64,000 bases of DNA from assembly GCF_014287275.1 (NCBI RefSeq), contig NZ_JACONZ010000001.1, positions 186,001 through 250,000 on the forward strand. Direction: 5' to 3'. The notes beneath the pieces are model-generated. The model worked only from the letters and a program-made list of their open reading frames with translations, had not been told where the DNA came from and searched no databases. Shown piece by piece: positions 25,351 through 32,234 of the stretch. Origin of the DNA: Anaerofilum hominis. Lineage in GTDB: Bacteria > Bacillota > Clostridia > Oscillospirales > Ruminococcaceae. The position numbers and the translations under genes are program-made. Position 1 is the first letter of the stretch; every line of letters begins with the position of its first letter.

Positions 25351-25851
25351 ATGTGGAATGAAGAAAACAGGGCCGCTTTCCGCGAGCTGATCGCGCCCAT
25401 GCTGCAGGCCGAGGAAGTCCAGGCCATGCGCGGGATCTCGCAGCATGCGGAGGGCATCAGCTGCTATGAGCACTGCGTTTTCGTCTCTTACGTCAGTTTT
25501 GTGCTGGCCCGCCGTCTGGGGCTGGACTGCCGTGCCGCCGCCCGCGGCGGCCTGCTGCACGACCTGTACCTCTGCGACTGGAGCAAAACCGATATCGGCC
25601 GGTTCGAGCGGCTGATCGTCCATCCGCTGATGGCGCTGCAAAACGCGGAAAAATTTGGTCTGAACGACCTTGAGCGGGATATCATCGTCAAACACATGTG
25701 GCCGTTGACCCGCGCTTTGCCCCGTCACCGCGAGAGCTTTGTGGTCAGCCTTGCCGATAAGCTCTGTGCGACGGCGGAGATGCTGCATGTATACAAGGCC
25801 GCCCGGGTGGGCCAGCGGCTCGCCTTTGCGCCCGCCGCTGAAAACGCCTGA
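25351..25851 (+). CDS. HD-domain phosphohydrolase
   Basis: A 166-residue HD-superfamily hydrolase. The metal-binding His and HD pair are visible as ISCYEHCVFVSY near residue 30 and GGLLHDLYLCDW near residue 68, followed by a histidine region VHPLMALQNAEKFGL and a distal IVKHMWPLT and a final SLADKLCA aspartate. This is the short single-domain group common in Firmicutes; likely a nucleotide phosphohydrolase, substrate unknown. The ATG at 25351 follows TTGGAG; a frame extending 39 codons upstream is not supported. It ends at a bidirectional terminator shared with the MATE gene. Confidence 0.9.
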   Translation: MWNEENRAAFRELIAPMLQAEEVQAMRGISQHAEGISCYEHCVFVSYVSFVLARRLGLDCRAAARGGLLHDLYLCDWSKTDIGRFERLIVHPLMALQNAEKFGLNDLERDIIVKHMWPLTRALPRHRESFVVSLADKLCATAEMLHVYKAARVGQRLAFAPAAENA

Positions 25852-25910
25852 CACCGGCGGCAGGCTCCTCTGTCCGCAGCGGGCAGGCGTCTGACAAACA
25901 AAAAACAACA

Positions 25911-25943
25911 AAAAGGAACCGGCTGTATCCGGTTCCTTTTTTT
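25911..25943. terminator. Bidirectional terminator between HD hydrolase and MATE gene
   Basis: A 12-bp stem AAAAGGAACCGG/CCGGTTCCTTTT with a 6-nt loop and A/T runs on both sides, placed between convergent genes. Confidence 0.9.
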
Positions 25944-25960
25944 GTTATCGATCTTTTTCT

Positions 25961-27343
25961 TTATTCGTACAGGGCCGCGCCGTCCGGCATTTCCTGTCGT
26001 TTTTTGAGTATTTTACCAATGACCAGGGCAAAAACGGCGCTGCTGATCAGGCCGCCGGTTACATCCGCGATGGGTTCCGCAAAAAAAGCGGCCTTTGCGC
26101 CAAACAGAGGCGGCAGCAGCAGCGTCGCCCCCAAAAACAGCCCCTTGCGCAGCAGCGAGAGCGGCACGGCGATGCGGGCGATGCCCAGCGCCGTCAGGCC
26201 GTCTACAAAGGTATATTGAAAAGCAAGCACCAGAATACCGCAGGTAAAGACCCGGATGCCCCACACAGAGAGGGCCGTGTACTGAGGGTCCTGGGTGAAA
26301 ATGCGCACAAACACCTGCGGGATCACCTGCGAGATCAGTAGCATCACACCGTTGAACGCCGCACAAAGCGCCAGAATGCTGCGAAAACCGCTGCGGATGC
26401 GGTCGATCTTTTTTGCGCCGTAGTTAAAGCTCAGCACCGGCTGGGTGCCGCCGGTGATACCGCCGAGCGGCATGGTGATCAGCTGCATATAGCTTTGCAC
26501 GATGGTGGCGCAGGTGATGTACATATCCCCGCCCTGCGGGCCGCCGTACCGCTGCAGCACGCTGTTGAGGGCGATGAGGATCACACTGTCCGAAGCGGTG
26601 ATCAGGAACGGGGAGACGCCGAAAGTGAGTACCCGACGCATGATGCGCAGATCGTAGCCCTGGAACGTGATGCGCACCCGTGTGCGCCCGCCGAACAGAA
26701 AGATCAAGGTGAAAGCGCAGCTGGCCGCCTGTGAGAGCACGGTCGCCGCGGCCGCGCCCGCGACCCCCTGGTCCAGCACAAAGATAAAGACCGGGTCCAG
26801 CAGAATGTTGGATATCGCGCCGATGAGGACCGTGGCCATGCCGATCGTGGAAAAGCCCTGGCAGACGATGAATTGGTTGAGCCCCACCGACAGGATCGAA
26901 AACACAGTGCCCAGCAGGTAGACAGTGAGATAGCTGTTCGCGTAGGGGTAGGTGGCCTCACTGGCCCCAAACCAGTGCAGCAGCGGCTCCTTTGCCGCAA
27001 GAAAAACCGCTGTCAGCAGGACGGATAGCCCCAGCAGCATAAGAAAACAGTTAGCCAGGATCGCCTGCGCGCCCTTGCGGTTCCCCTCCCCCATGCGCAT
27101 GGCCAGCAAGGGTGCGCCCCCAACGCCCACCAGAAAAGCGAAAGAAGAGATGAGGCTGACGATGGGGCCGCATACCCCTGCCCCGGCCAGAGCCAGACCA
27201 CCCACCCCGGAGATATTGCCGATATACATGCGGTCCACAATGCTGTACAGCACGTTGACGAACTGCGCCAGCATGGCGGGGATAGCCAGCCGCAGCACCA
27301 GCCCGCCTACCTTGTCCCGCCCCAGGTCATTGAGTCGCGCCAT
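25961..27343 (-). CDS. MATE family multidrug/organic cation efflux transporter
   Basis: A 460-residue inner-membrane antiporter with 12 hydrophobic segments. The MATE pattern is seen in PAMLAQFVNVLYSIVDRMYIGNISGVGGLALAGAG at the start and in the second half as GITGGTQPVLSFNYGAKKIDRIR. It exports drugs or metabolites using a sodium or proton gradient; substrate unknown. I start at the ATG ending at 27343, which has an AAGGGG site. Directly upstream a terminator-like hairpin with seven T residues begins almost at the predicted transcription start, suggesting attenuation. Confidence 0.94.
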   Translation of the reverse strand: MARLNDLGRDKVGGLVLRLAIPAMLAQFVNVLYSIVDRMYIGNISGVGGLALAGAGVCGPIVSLISSFAFLVGVGGAPLLAMRMGEGNRKGAQAILANCFLMLLGLSVLLTAVFLAAKEPLLHWFGASEATYPYANSYLTVYLLGTVFSILSVGLNQFIVCQGFSTIGMATVLIGAISNILLDPVFIFVLDQGVAGAAAATVLSQAASCAFTLIFLFGGRTRVRITFQGYDLRIMRRVLTFGVSPFLITASDSVILIALNSVLQRYGGPQGGDMYITCATIVQSYMQLITMPLGGITGGTQPVLSFNYGAKKIDRIRSGFRSILALCAAFNGVMLLISQVIPQVFVRIFTQDPQYTALSVWGIRVFTCGILVLAFQYTFVDGLTALGIARIAVPLSLLRKGLFLGATLLLPPLFGAKAAFFAEPIADVTGGLISSAVFALVIGKILKKRQEMPDGAALYE

Positions 27344-27357
27344 TCCACTGCCCCTTA

Positions 27358-27393
27358 CAAAAAAATCCGGCACCGCCGCACGGCGATGCCGGA
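27358..27393 (-). promoter_or_regulatory. Terminator-like hairpin at the 5' end of the MATE transcript (candidate attenuator)
   Basis: On the minus strand the stem TCCGGCA../..TGCCGGA (27366-27377 and 27382-27393, one mismatch) is followed by TTTTTTT. It sits between the promoter and the ribosome site, with the predicted start of transcription inside its 5' arm or just before it. Confidence 0.7.
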
Positions 27394-27397
27394 ACTG

Positions 27398-27426
27398 ATT
27401 ATAGCAAACAGTGCCGGAAAGAGCAA
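27398..27426 (-). promoter_or_regulatory. Promoter of the MATE gene
   Basis: Minus-strand TTGCTC (27421-27426), 17-nt spacer, TATAAT (27398-27403) with TG one base before it (extended -10). Confidence 0.75.
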
Positions 27427-27493
27427 GAAAAATCTTTTTCCCCTTTCACCCAGAAAGCCCCAAACAGAAATGGAAAAATTTTTAAATCAAGTG

Positions 27494-27523
27494 TTGACAA
27501 CCGGGAGGCAAGTTTGCTATAAT
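27494..27523 (+). promoter_or_regulatory. tRNA-Ala promoter
   Basis: TTGACA (27494-27499), 18-nt spacer, TATAAT (27518-27523), 31 nt before the tRNA; TG precedes the -10 by one base. Confidence 0.88.
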
Positions 27524-27554
27524 AATCGAGCAGTCAAGAGACCGCAAGACCCGT

Positions 27555-27630
<76 letters not shown>

Positions 27631-27633
27631 CTG

Positions 27634-27669
27634 AAAACCCGCTTAAACAAATGTTTAAGCGGGTTTTTT
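27634..27669 (+). terminator. tRNA-Ala terminator
   Basis: A 15-16 bp perfect stem (AAAACCCGCTTAAACA with its complement) and a T-run, immediately after the tRNA. Confidence 0.93.
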
Positions 27670-27842
27670 CTTGTTTTAATTGCCCCAATACGGCGCCCTA
27701 CAGCTCGGTGCTGATCTTTGCAATAGTGGAAATCTCTCTTTTTTCTCTGCCTCTTTGGGGAAACCTCGCTGCGCGACGCTTTTTTCTCCGTCCTGCCCGG
27801 ATTTTTTCGCGGGGCGGCTGCGTCTGTTTGTTTTATAAACCA

Positions 27843-28259
27843 TTACAAAAAAGGGCTGTCGGGCGTTTTGTCTGCCTTTGCGCCGTTTTGTTCTGCCTGC
27901 GGTCTTCCAGCTTCTTTTTGCGCGTCATGCTGCGATGGCGCGTTTTTCTTTTTATAATCCTCGCCCCAGCTCCACATGGCGTCCAGGATGGGCTTCAGGC
28001 TGTAACCTGTGTCGGTGAGGGTATACTCCACCCGCGGGGGCACCTCGGCATAAACTTTGCGCAGCAGCAGGCCGCTTTCCTCCATGGCGCGCAGCTGTGC
28101 GGTCAGTACCTTTTGGCTCACCTTGCCGATGGAGCGCTTCAGCTCTCCAAAACGCCTGGTGCCGCCCATCAAATCGCGCAGGATCAGCACTTTCCACTTA
28201 TCGCCGATCAGGGTGAGGGTGGTTTCCACCGGGCAGGCCGGCAGATTTTGGGTTTCCAT
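27843..28259 (-). CDS. HxlR family transcriptional regulator
   Basis: A 138-residue winged-helix regulator of the HxlR group. It starts METQNLPACPVETTLTLIGDKWKVLILRDL, with the conserved CPVE cysteine at position 9-10 and the GDKWK motif, followed by RRFGELKRSIGKVSQKVLTAQLRAMEESGLL and the wing VPPRVEYTLTDTG. The single conserved cysteine often senses reactive electrophiles or oxidants in this family. I use the ATG ending at 28259, with CGGAGGAG upstream. It is divergent from the PPOX-macrodomain-SirTM genes and a perfect palindrome lies between, so it probably controls them. The lysine/alanine-rich tail is long. Confidence 0.93.
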   Translation of the reverse strand: METQNLPACPVETTLTLIGDKWKVLILRDLMGGTRRFGELKRSIGKVSQKVLTAQLRAMEESGLLLRKVYAEVPPRVEYTLTDTGYSLKPILDAMWSWGEDYKKKNAPSQHDAQKEAGRPQAEQNGAKADKTPDSPFL

Positions 28260-28301
28260 GGACTGTCTCCTCCGTCCAATAGTTTCTTTTAGGTAACTAC
28301 A

Positions 28302-28315
28302 GCACAAAATTGTGC
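28302..28315. promoter_or_regulatory. Candidate HxlR operator (14-bp perfect palindrome)
   Basis: GCACAAAATTGTGC is a perfect palindrome 5 nt upstream of the plus-strand -35 box of the flavoprotein operon and inside the divergent 142-nt region. A second dyad, TAGTT-N10-AACTA (28280-28299), lies on the regulator side. Either could be the HxlR binding site. Confidence 0.55.
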
Positions 28316-28319
28316 TTAC

Positions 28320-28348
28320 TTTACAATTCATCTGTACGCTCTTATTAT
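28320..28348 (+). promoter_or_regulatory. Promoter of the flavoprotein-macrodomain-SirTM operon
   Basis: TTTACA (28320-28325), 17-nt spacer, TATTAT (28343-28348), 54 nt before the first start codon. Confidence 0.7.
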
Positions 28349-28401
28349 GAACACAGGGACAATCAAACGCAAGCCCCAAATAAAAATAGGGAGGTCATCC
28401 C

Positions 28402-28803
28402 ATGAATGAAGCCGTAAAATTTCTCACCGAAAATCCTGTGCAGTATCTGGCGACCGTCGGGCGCGACGGCAGGGCAAAATGCTGCCCCTTTATGTTCTGC
28501 TTTGAGCGGGAGGGCAAGCTGTGGTTCTGCACCAACAACACCAAAGAGGTGTACAAGGACATGCAGGCCAACCCCTATGTGGAGGTCTCGGTCTCCAGCC
28601 CGGCTTACGCCTGGATCCGCCTGTCCGGCAAAGCCGTTTTTGTGGATGACCCTGCGGTGAAAGAGGGCTGCATGGCAAACCCCATCGTGAAAAGCCAGTA
28701 CGGCGCCGCCGACAACCCTATCTTTACGGTATTTTATCTGGAAAACGCCCACGCCGTGATCGCCGATTTTTCCGGCGACCCGCCGCAGGAATTTGACTGG
28801 TAA
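28402..28803 (+). CDS. Pyridoxamine 5'-phosphate oxidase-like flavoprotein
   Basis: A 133-residue PPOX-fold (split barrel) protein, probably binding FMN or F420-like cofactor as a dimer. It reads MNEAVKFLTENPVQYLATVGRDGRAKCCPFMFCFEREGKLWFCTNNTKEVYKDMQANPYVEVSV, the standard short flavin reductase/NimA-like pattern, and ends with IFTVFYLENAHAVIADFSGDPP. Cysteines in the KCCPFMFC segment stand near the flavin site. It is the first of four genes apparently cotranscribed from a promoter under possible HxlR control. The substrate is unknown. Confidence 0.9.
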   Translation: MNEAVKFLTENPVQYLATVGRDGRAKCCPFMFCFEREGKLWFCTNNTKEVYKDMQANPYVEVSVSSPAYAWIRLSGKAVFVDDPAVKEGCMANPIVKSQYGAADNPIFTVFYLENAHAVIADFSGDPPQEFDW

Positions 28804-28879
28804 AAAGCTTTGTCCGGCGGGCGGCCCTTTTCGGCTTTCCCCGCGGGGACACCCTCAAAGCGGGACAAGGAGGCATTTT

Positions 28880-29503
28880 ATGACAGCAGCGGAGATCTTG
28901 GAGATCCTGCAGCGGGACGTCCATTCTGTCGTTTTTGCCACAACAGATGAAAACGGCCTGCCTCAGACCTGCGTGATCGACCTGATGCTGGCGGATGAGG
29001 GCGGGCTGTACTTTCTCACCGCCAAGGGCAAGGCCTTCCACCGCCGTCTGACCGCGTCGGGATTTGCCGCGCTCAGCGGCATAAAGGGAAGGACCACGCT
29101 GTCCGCCGCGGCGATCTCTGTGCGCGGCGCGGTGCGCAGCATCGGGACCTCGCGGCTGGAAGAGATCTTTCAAAAGAACCCCTATATGGCCCGCATCTAC
29201 CCCACTGCCGCGAGCAGACGGGCCCTGGAGGTCTTTCAGCTCTACAGCGGCGCGGGAGAATACTTCGACCTTTCACAACAGCCGCCTTTCCGTCAGGCTT
29301 TTTCGTTTGGAGGATGCCGGGCCGCCCCAGGCGGATACCGCATCGACAGCTCACGCTGCACCGGCTGCCGGGCCTGTCTCACCGTCTGTCCCTGCGGCTG
29401 CATCAGCGCAAAAACGCCGTGCAGCATCAACGCCAGCCACTGCATCCACTGCGGCAACTGTCTGCAGGCCTGCCCGGCGGGCGCTGTGTCGCAGCTGGGA
29501 TGA
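28880..29503 (+). CDS. PPOX-fold flavoprotein fused to a two-[4Fe-4S] ferredoxin domain
   Basis: A 207-residue fusion. Residues 1-135 are a pyridoxamine-oxidase-like split barrel (SVVFATTDENGLPQTCVIDLML, YFLTAKGKAFHRRL, SAAAISVRGAVR). Residues 153-203 are a ferredoxin module with two complete cluster motifs: Cys160, 163, 166, 170 and Cys188, 191, 194, 198, with extra cysteines at 172, 174 and 181. It would pass electrons between flavin and iron-sulfur clusters in an anaerobe. AAGGAGG precedes the ATG. It follows the first PPOX gene by 76 nt and precedes the macrodomain gene by 21 nt. Confidence 0.9.
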   Translation: MTAAEILEILQRDVHSVVFATTDENGLPQTCVIDLMLADEGGLYFLTAKGKAFHRRLTASGFAALSGIKGRTTLSAAAISVRGAVRSIGTSRLEEIFQKNPYMARIYPTAASRRALEVFQLYSGAGEYFDLSQQPPFRQAFSFGGCRAAPGGYRIDSSRCTGCRACLTVCPCGCISAKTPCSINASHCIHCGNCLQACPAGAVSQLG

Positions 29504-29524
29504 ACCTTTTGGGGAGGCACAAAG

Positions 29525-30340
29525 ATGGACAGATCAGACCGGGTGGAACAACTGCAAAAACTGAATGCGATGCTGCTGAAAGACCTGCCGCAATACGCCG
29601 CAGAGGCACAAGCTTTTCCGCTGGAAGAGACGGCCCAGCGGCGTCTGCTGCGCAGCTTGATGAACCTGCGCCCGCCCCTGCCGCTGCAAAAAGACTTTTT
29701 GGCGCTGCAGGATGCGCTTTTAAGCCGGGAACGGGATGAAAAAGGGATCGTCAGCGCCCTGTCTCTGCCGTGTACCGCCGCAGACCCCCGCCTGTGCCTG
29801 TGGCGCGGGGATATCACCCGGCTTGCCGCCGACGCCATCGTCAACGCGGCGAACAGCGCCCTGCTGGGCTGTTTTATCCCCTGCCACGGCTGCATCGACA
29901 ATGCCATCCACTCCGCCGCAGGGCTGCAGCTGCGCGACGCCTGTCACCGCCTGATGCAGGCACAGGGCCGGGAAGAGCCGGTCGGCGGCGCAAAGATCAC
30001 ACCGGGCTACAATCTGCCCGCCCGGTTTGTGCTGCACACGGTGGGGCCGGTCGTGACAGGTGCCGTCGGCGCGCGGCACCGGGCGCAGCTGGCGTCCTGC
30101 TACCGCTCCTGCCTGACCCTGGCGGCGCAGCAAGGGCTGGAGAGCGTGGCCTTTTGCTGTATCTCCACCGGCGAATTCCATTTTCCCGCCCCTGAAGCGG
30201 CTCAGATCGCCGTGACTGCCGTGAAAGAATTCTTGCAAGACCAGACCTCCGTCAGAAAGGTGATCTTCAATGTCTACAAAAAGACCGACGACGACCTCTA
30301 CCGCAGCCTGCTGGGGCCCGATCGCGCGCCTGAAAGCTGA
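29525..30340 (+). CDS. Zinc-type macrodomain ADP-ribose hydrolase
   Basis: A 271-residue macrodomain protein with a helical N-terminal extension (residues 1-80). The macrodomain shows WRGDITRLAADAIVNAANSALLGC (GDIT at 95-98, NAAN at 107-110), then the Cys/His zinc cluster within residues 116-123 (FIPCHGCIDNAIHSAAG), EEPVGGAKITPGYNLPARFVLHTVGP, and the C-terminal FCCISTGEFHFP and VIFNVYKK. This matches the Zn-dependent macrodomains paired with class M sirtuins, which remove ADP-ribose from proteins. It overlaps the SirTM gene by 71 nt. Substrate in this organism is unknown. Confidence 0.93.
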   Translation: MDRSDRVEQLQKLNAMLLKDLPQYAAEAQAFPLEETAQRRLLRSLMNLRPPLPLQKDFLALQDALLSRERDEKGIVSALSLPCTAADPRLCLWRGDITRLAADAIVNAANSALLGCFIPCHGCIDNAIHSAAGLQLRDACHRLMQAQGREEPVGGAKITPGYNLPARFVLHTVGPVVTGAVGARHRAQLASCYRSCLTLAAQQGLESVAFCCISTGEFHFPAPEAAQIAVTAVKEFLQDQTSVRKVIFNVYKKTDDDLYRSLLGPDRAPES

Positions 30341-31142
30341 GCTGCAGACAGCCGATGCAGTGGTGGTGGGCGCGGGCTCCGGCCTCTCCTCGGCCGCCGG
30401 GCTGACCTATTCCGGGGAGCGGTTTGAAAAAAACTTTGCCGATTTTATCGCCAAATACCACTTTCGCGACATGTACTCCGCGGGCTTTTATCCTTTTCCC
30501 ACCTCGGAGAGCTATTGGGCTTACTGGAGCCGCCACATCCTCTGCAACCGTTACGACCGCCTGCCCGGACAGCCCTATGCTGACCTGCGGGCGCTGCTGG
30601 AGAGAAAAGAGCACTTTGTCCTCACCACCAATGTGGACCACTGCTTCCAGTCCGCCGGGTTCGACAAGCGCCGCCTGTTTTATACCCAGGGTGATTACGG
30701 CCTGTGGCAGTGTTCCCTGCCCTGCTGTCAAAAGACCTATGACAACGAGCCGGCCGTGAGGCGCATGGCGGCGGAGCAGCGGCAGATGCGTATCCCCTCG
30801 GAGCTGATCCCCCACTGCCCGGTCTGCGGGCGGCCCATGTCGATGAATCTGCGCTGTGACGAGACCTTTGTCCAGGACGCGGGCTGGTACGCGGCCCGCG
30901 GCCGGTATGAGGAATTTCTGCGCCGGCACGAAAACGGTCGGGTGCTGTATCTGGAGCTGGGAGTCGGCGGCAATACGCCGTCGATCATCAAATATCCCTT
31001 TTGGCGTCTCGCGCTCCAAAACCCCGACGCCGTTTATGCCTGCGTCAACCTGGAAGAGGCCGCAGCCCCGCGCGAACTTGCCGGGCGCAGCATCTGCATT
31101 GGCGAGGACATCGGCGCGGTGCTGGCCCGGCTGCGTGCCTGA
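30270..31142 (+). CDS. Class M sirtuin (SirTM), protein ADP-ribosyltransferase
   Basis: A 290-residue Sir2-fold protein of the microbial SirTM class. NAD-binding segments are VVVGAGSGLSSAAGLTYSGERF (34-52) and TTNVDHCFQSAGF (119-131). Gln140 (TQGDYGLWQ) stands where ordinary sirtuin deacylases have the catalytic His, as is typical for SirTM, which ADP-ribosylates rather than deacylates. Zinc-site cysteines are at 148, 152/153, 183 and 186. Known SirTMs modify a lipoylated GcvH-like protein and partner with a Zn-macrodomain. The ATG at 30270 has an AAAGGTG site, lies 71 nt inside the macrodomain gene and gives the usual N-terminal length. No GcvH-L or LplA2 gene is adjacent. Confidence 0.93.
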   Translation: MSTKRPTTTSTAACWGPIARLKAELQTADAVVVGAGSGLSSAAGLTYSGERFEKNFADFIAKYHFRDMYSAGFYPFPTSESYWAYWSRHILCNRYDRLPGQPYADLRALLERKEHFVLTTNVDHCFQSAGFDKRRLFYTQGDYGLWQCSLPCCQKTYDNEPAVRRMAAEQRQMRIPSELIPHCPVCGRPMSMNLRCDETFVQDAGWYAARGRYEEFLRRHENGRVLYLELGVGGNTPSIIKYPFWRLALQNPDAVYACVNLEEAAAPRELAGRSICIGEDIGAVLARLRA

Positions 31143-31252
31143 GACCGCCTCGCCGTAAAAAAGCAGCGATCTTTACAAAAAGAAGAAAACATTGCGTCCG
31201 GCGGCAGCACCGCAAAAGAGGCCATGGGGCCTCCCTGTGCCGCCCCCTCAGC

Positions 31253-31350
31253 GGCGCTTTTCGCGGCGCTGCGCTGGTAAACCGGCTTTTGCACCGCGTC
31301 TTTGTCCATGCTCACAATGGCGCCTTTCGCGGCGCGGCGCGGGCAAACCG
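31253..31350. repeat. Pair of 32-nt direct repeats, 66-nt period
   Basis: 31253-31284 and 31319-31350 share 28 of 32 positions, starting GGCGC and ending AAACCG. The sequence between them does not repeat clearly. Confidence 0.7.
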
Positions 31351-31578
31351 CAGCATCCGAAAATGCCGTGCGGGGAAAAACCGCGGCATGCAGTCCTGCA
31401 TCCACATGCCCCAGGGCCGGGCCGCTATCGCGCAAACCGCATCATTGGGTGACGCCGTGCAGGGAATAGCCGGGGAACGGCCCCGCATCCGCATCCCGCA
31501 AAGCCGGGCCCCTCCCTTTATCGCGCCAAAATCGTGTGATCCCGCTGATCCTGTGCGGATTCTGCCCAAACCCGCCTG

Positions 31579-31622
31579 AACGCGCCTGTTTTGTGACAAC
31601 AGGCGCGTTTTCTGTTTCTTCA
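31579..31622 (+). terminator. Terminator downstream of SirTM
   Basis: A 12-bp stem AACGCGCCTGTT/AACAGGCGCGTT with a 7-nt loop, followed by TTCTGTTTCTT. It lies about 440 nt after the SirTM stop. Confidence 0.8.
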
Positions 31623-31746
31623 GCAAATTGCCGCCCTGCAGCCCGTGCGACCTAAAAGCAGTACTTCCTATCGGTCAAATCCGACTTGTTCTTTTTTTGT
31701 ATCGGTACAGAAGTGAAAAATCTCTTTTTTAGAAAGAGCTTTCTGC

Positions 31747-31790
31747 TTGACAGAAAACCGTATCAGTCCTATAATACAGTTAAACCGTAT
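31747..31790 (+). promoter_or_regulatory. Consensus promoter with overlapping GntR-type operator
   Basis: TTGACA (31747-31752), 17 nt, TATAAT (31770-31775) is a full sigma-A consensus. A dyad with arms ATAC and GTAT (31774-31790, ATAC-N9-GTAT) overlaps the -10 and start of transcription, and further GTAT/ATAC words flank it, as expected for autorepression by the GntR regulator. Confidence 0.8.
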
Positions 31791-31838
31791 TAATTGAATG
31801 ATACAGTTTATGATTCAAAGTGGAAAGGGGTTGGGACC

Positions 31839-32234
31839 GTGGTCTCCTTCGACCGCTTTATCCTGCAGGACGGCATCCCCCTCTATCTCCAGATCGTGCG
31901 CTATCTCCAGCGCGGCATCGTTGCGGGGACCATCCTGCCGGGGGACGAGCTGCCCTCCCGGCGGGTGCTGTCCGCACTGCTGGGGGTCAACCCCAATACG
32001 GTGCAAAAAGCGTATCGCCTGCTGGAGGACAGCGGCGTCATCTCCTCCCATACCGGGGCAAAAAGTTTTGTCTGCGCCAGCGGGGAGGTCGTCGCCCGCA
32101 TCCGCGCCCAGCTGCTGGAAAGCGACGTCAAAAACGCCGTCGGCGCACTGCGGCAAAGCGGGCTTTCCAAAGCGGAAGCGCTGGCTCTGGTAGATCGTTT
32201 TTGGGATCAGCTGCCCGGAAAGGAGGAAAAATGA
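31839..32234 (+). CDS. GntR family regulator (YtrA type)
   Basis: A 131-residue YtrA-subfamily regulator: a winged helix (residues 1-75) with PLYLQIVRYLQRGIVAGTILPGDELPSRRVLSALLGVNPNTVQKAYRLLEDSGVI, then a short two-helix tail. YtrA proteins repress adjacent ABC transporter operons, often induced by cell-envelope stress. I choose the GTG at 31839 (AAAGGGG site); a TTG 15 codons upstream would place the start in the operator. The TGA overlaps the next ATG (ATGA), so the genes are coupled. Confidence 0.92.
   Translation: MVSFDRFILQDGIPLYLQIVRYLQRGIVAGTILPGDELPSRRVLSALLGVNPNTVQKAYRLLEDSGVISSHTGAKSFVCASGEVVARIRAQLLESDVKNAVGALRQSGLSKAEALALVDRFWDQLPGKEEK

Larger units (their letters stand above)
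31143..31746. other. Gene-free region of about 600 nt with degenerate repeats
   Basis: No coding frame is supported. A 32-nt direct repeat (31253-31284 and 31319-31350, 28 of 32 identical) lies here, and the part around 31390-31480 faintly resembles repeat family A. A terminator follows at 31579-31622. Confidence 0.55.

Noticed and set aside
31380..31480. Third full copy of repeat family A
   Set aside because: Only weak similarity over about 65 nt by eye; kept as a remark, not as a feature.
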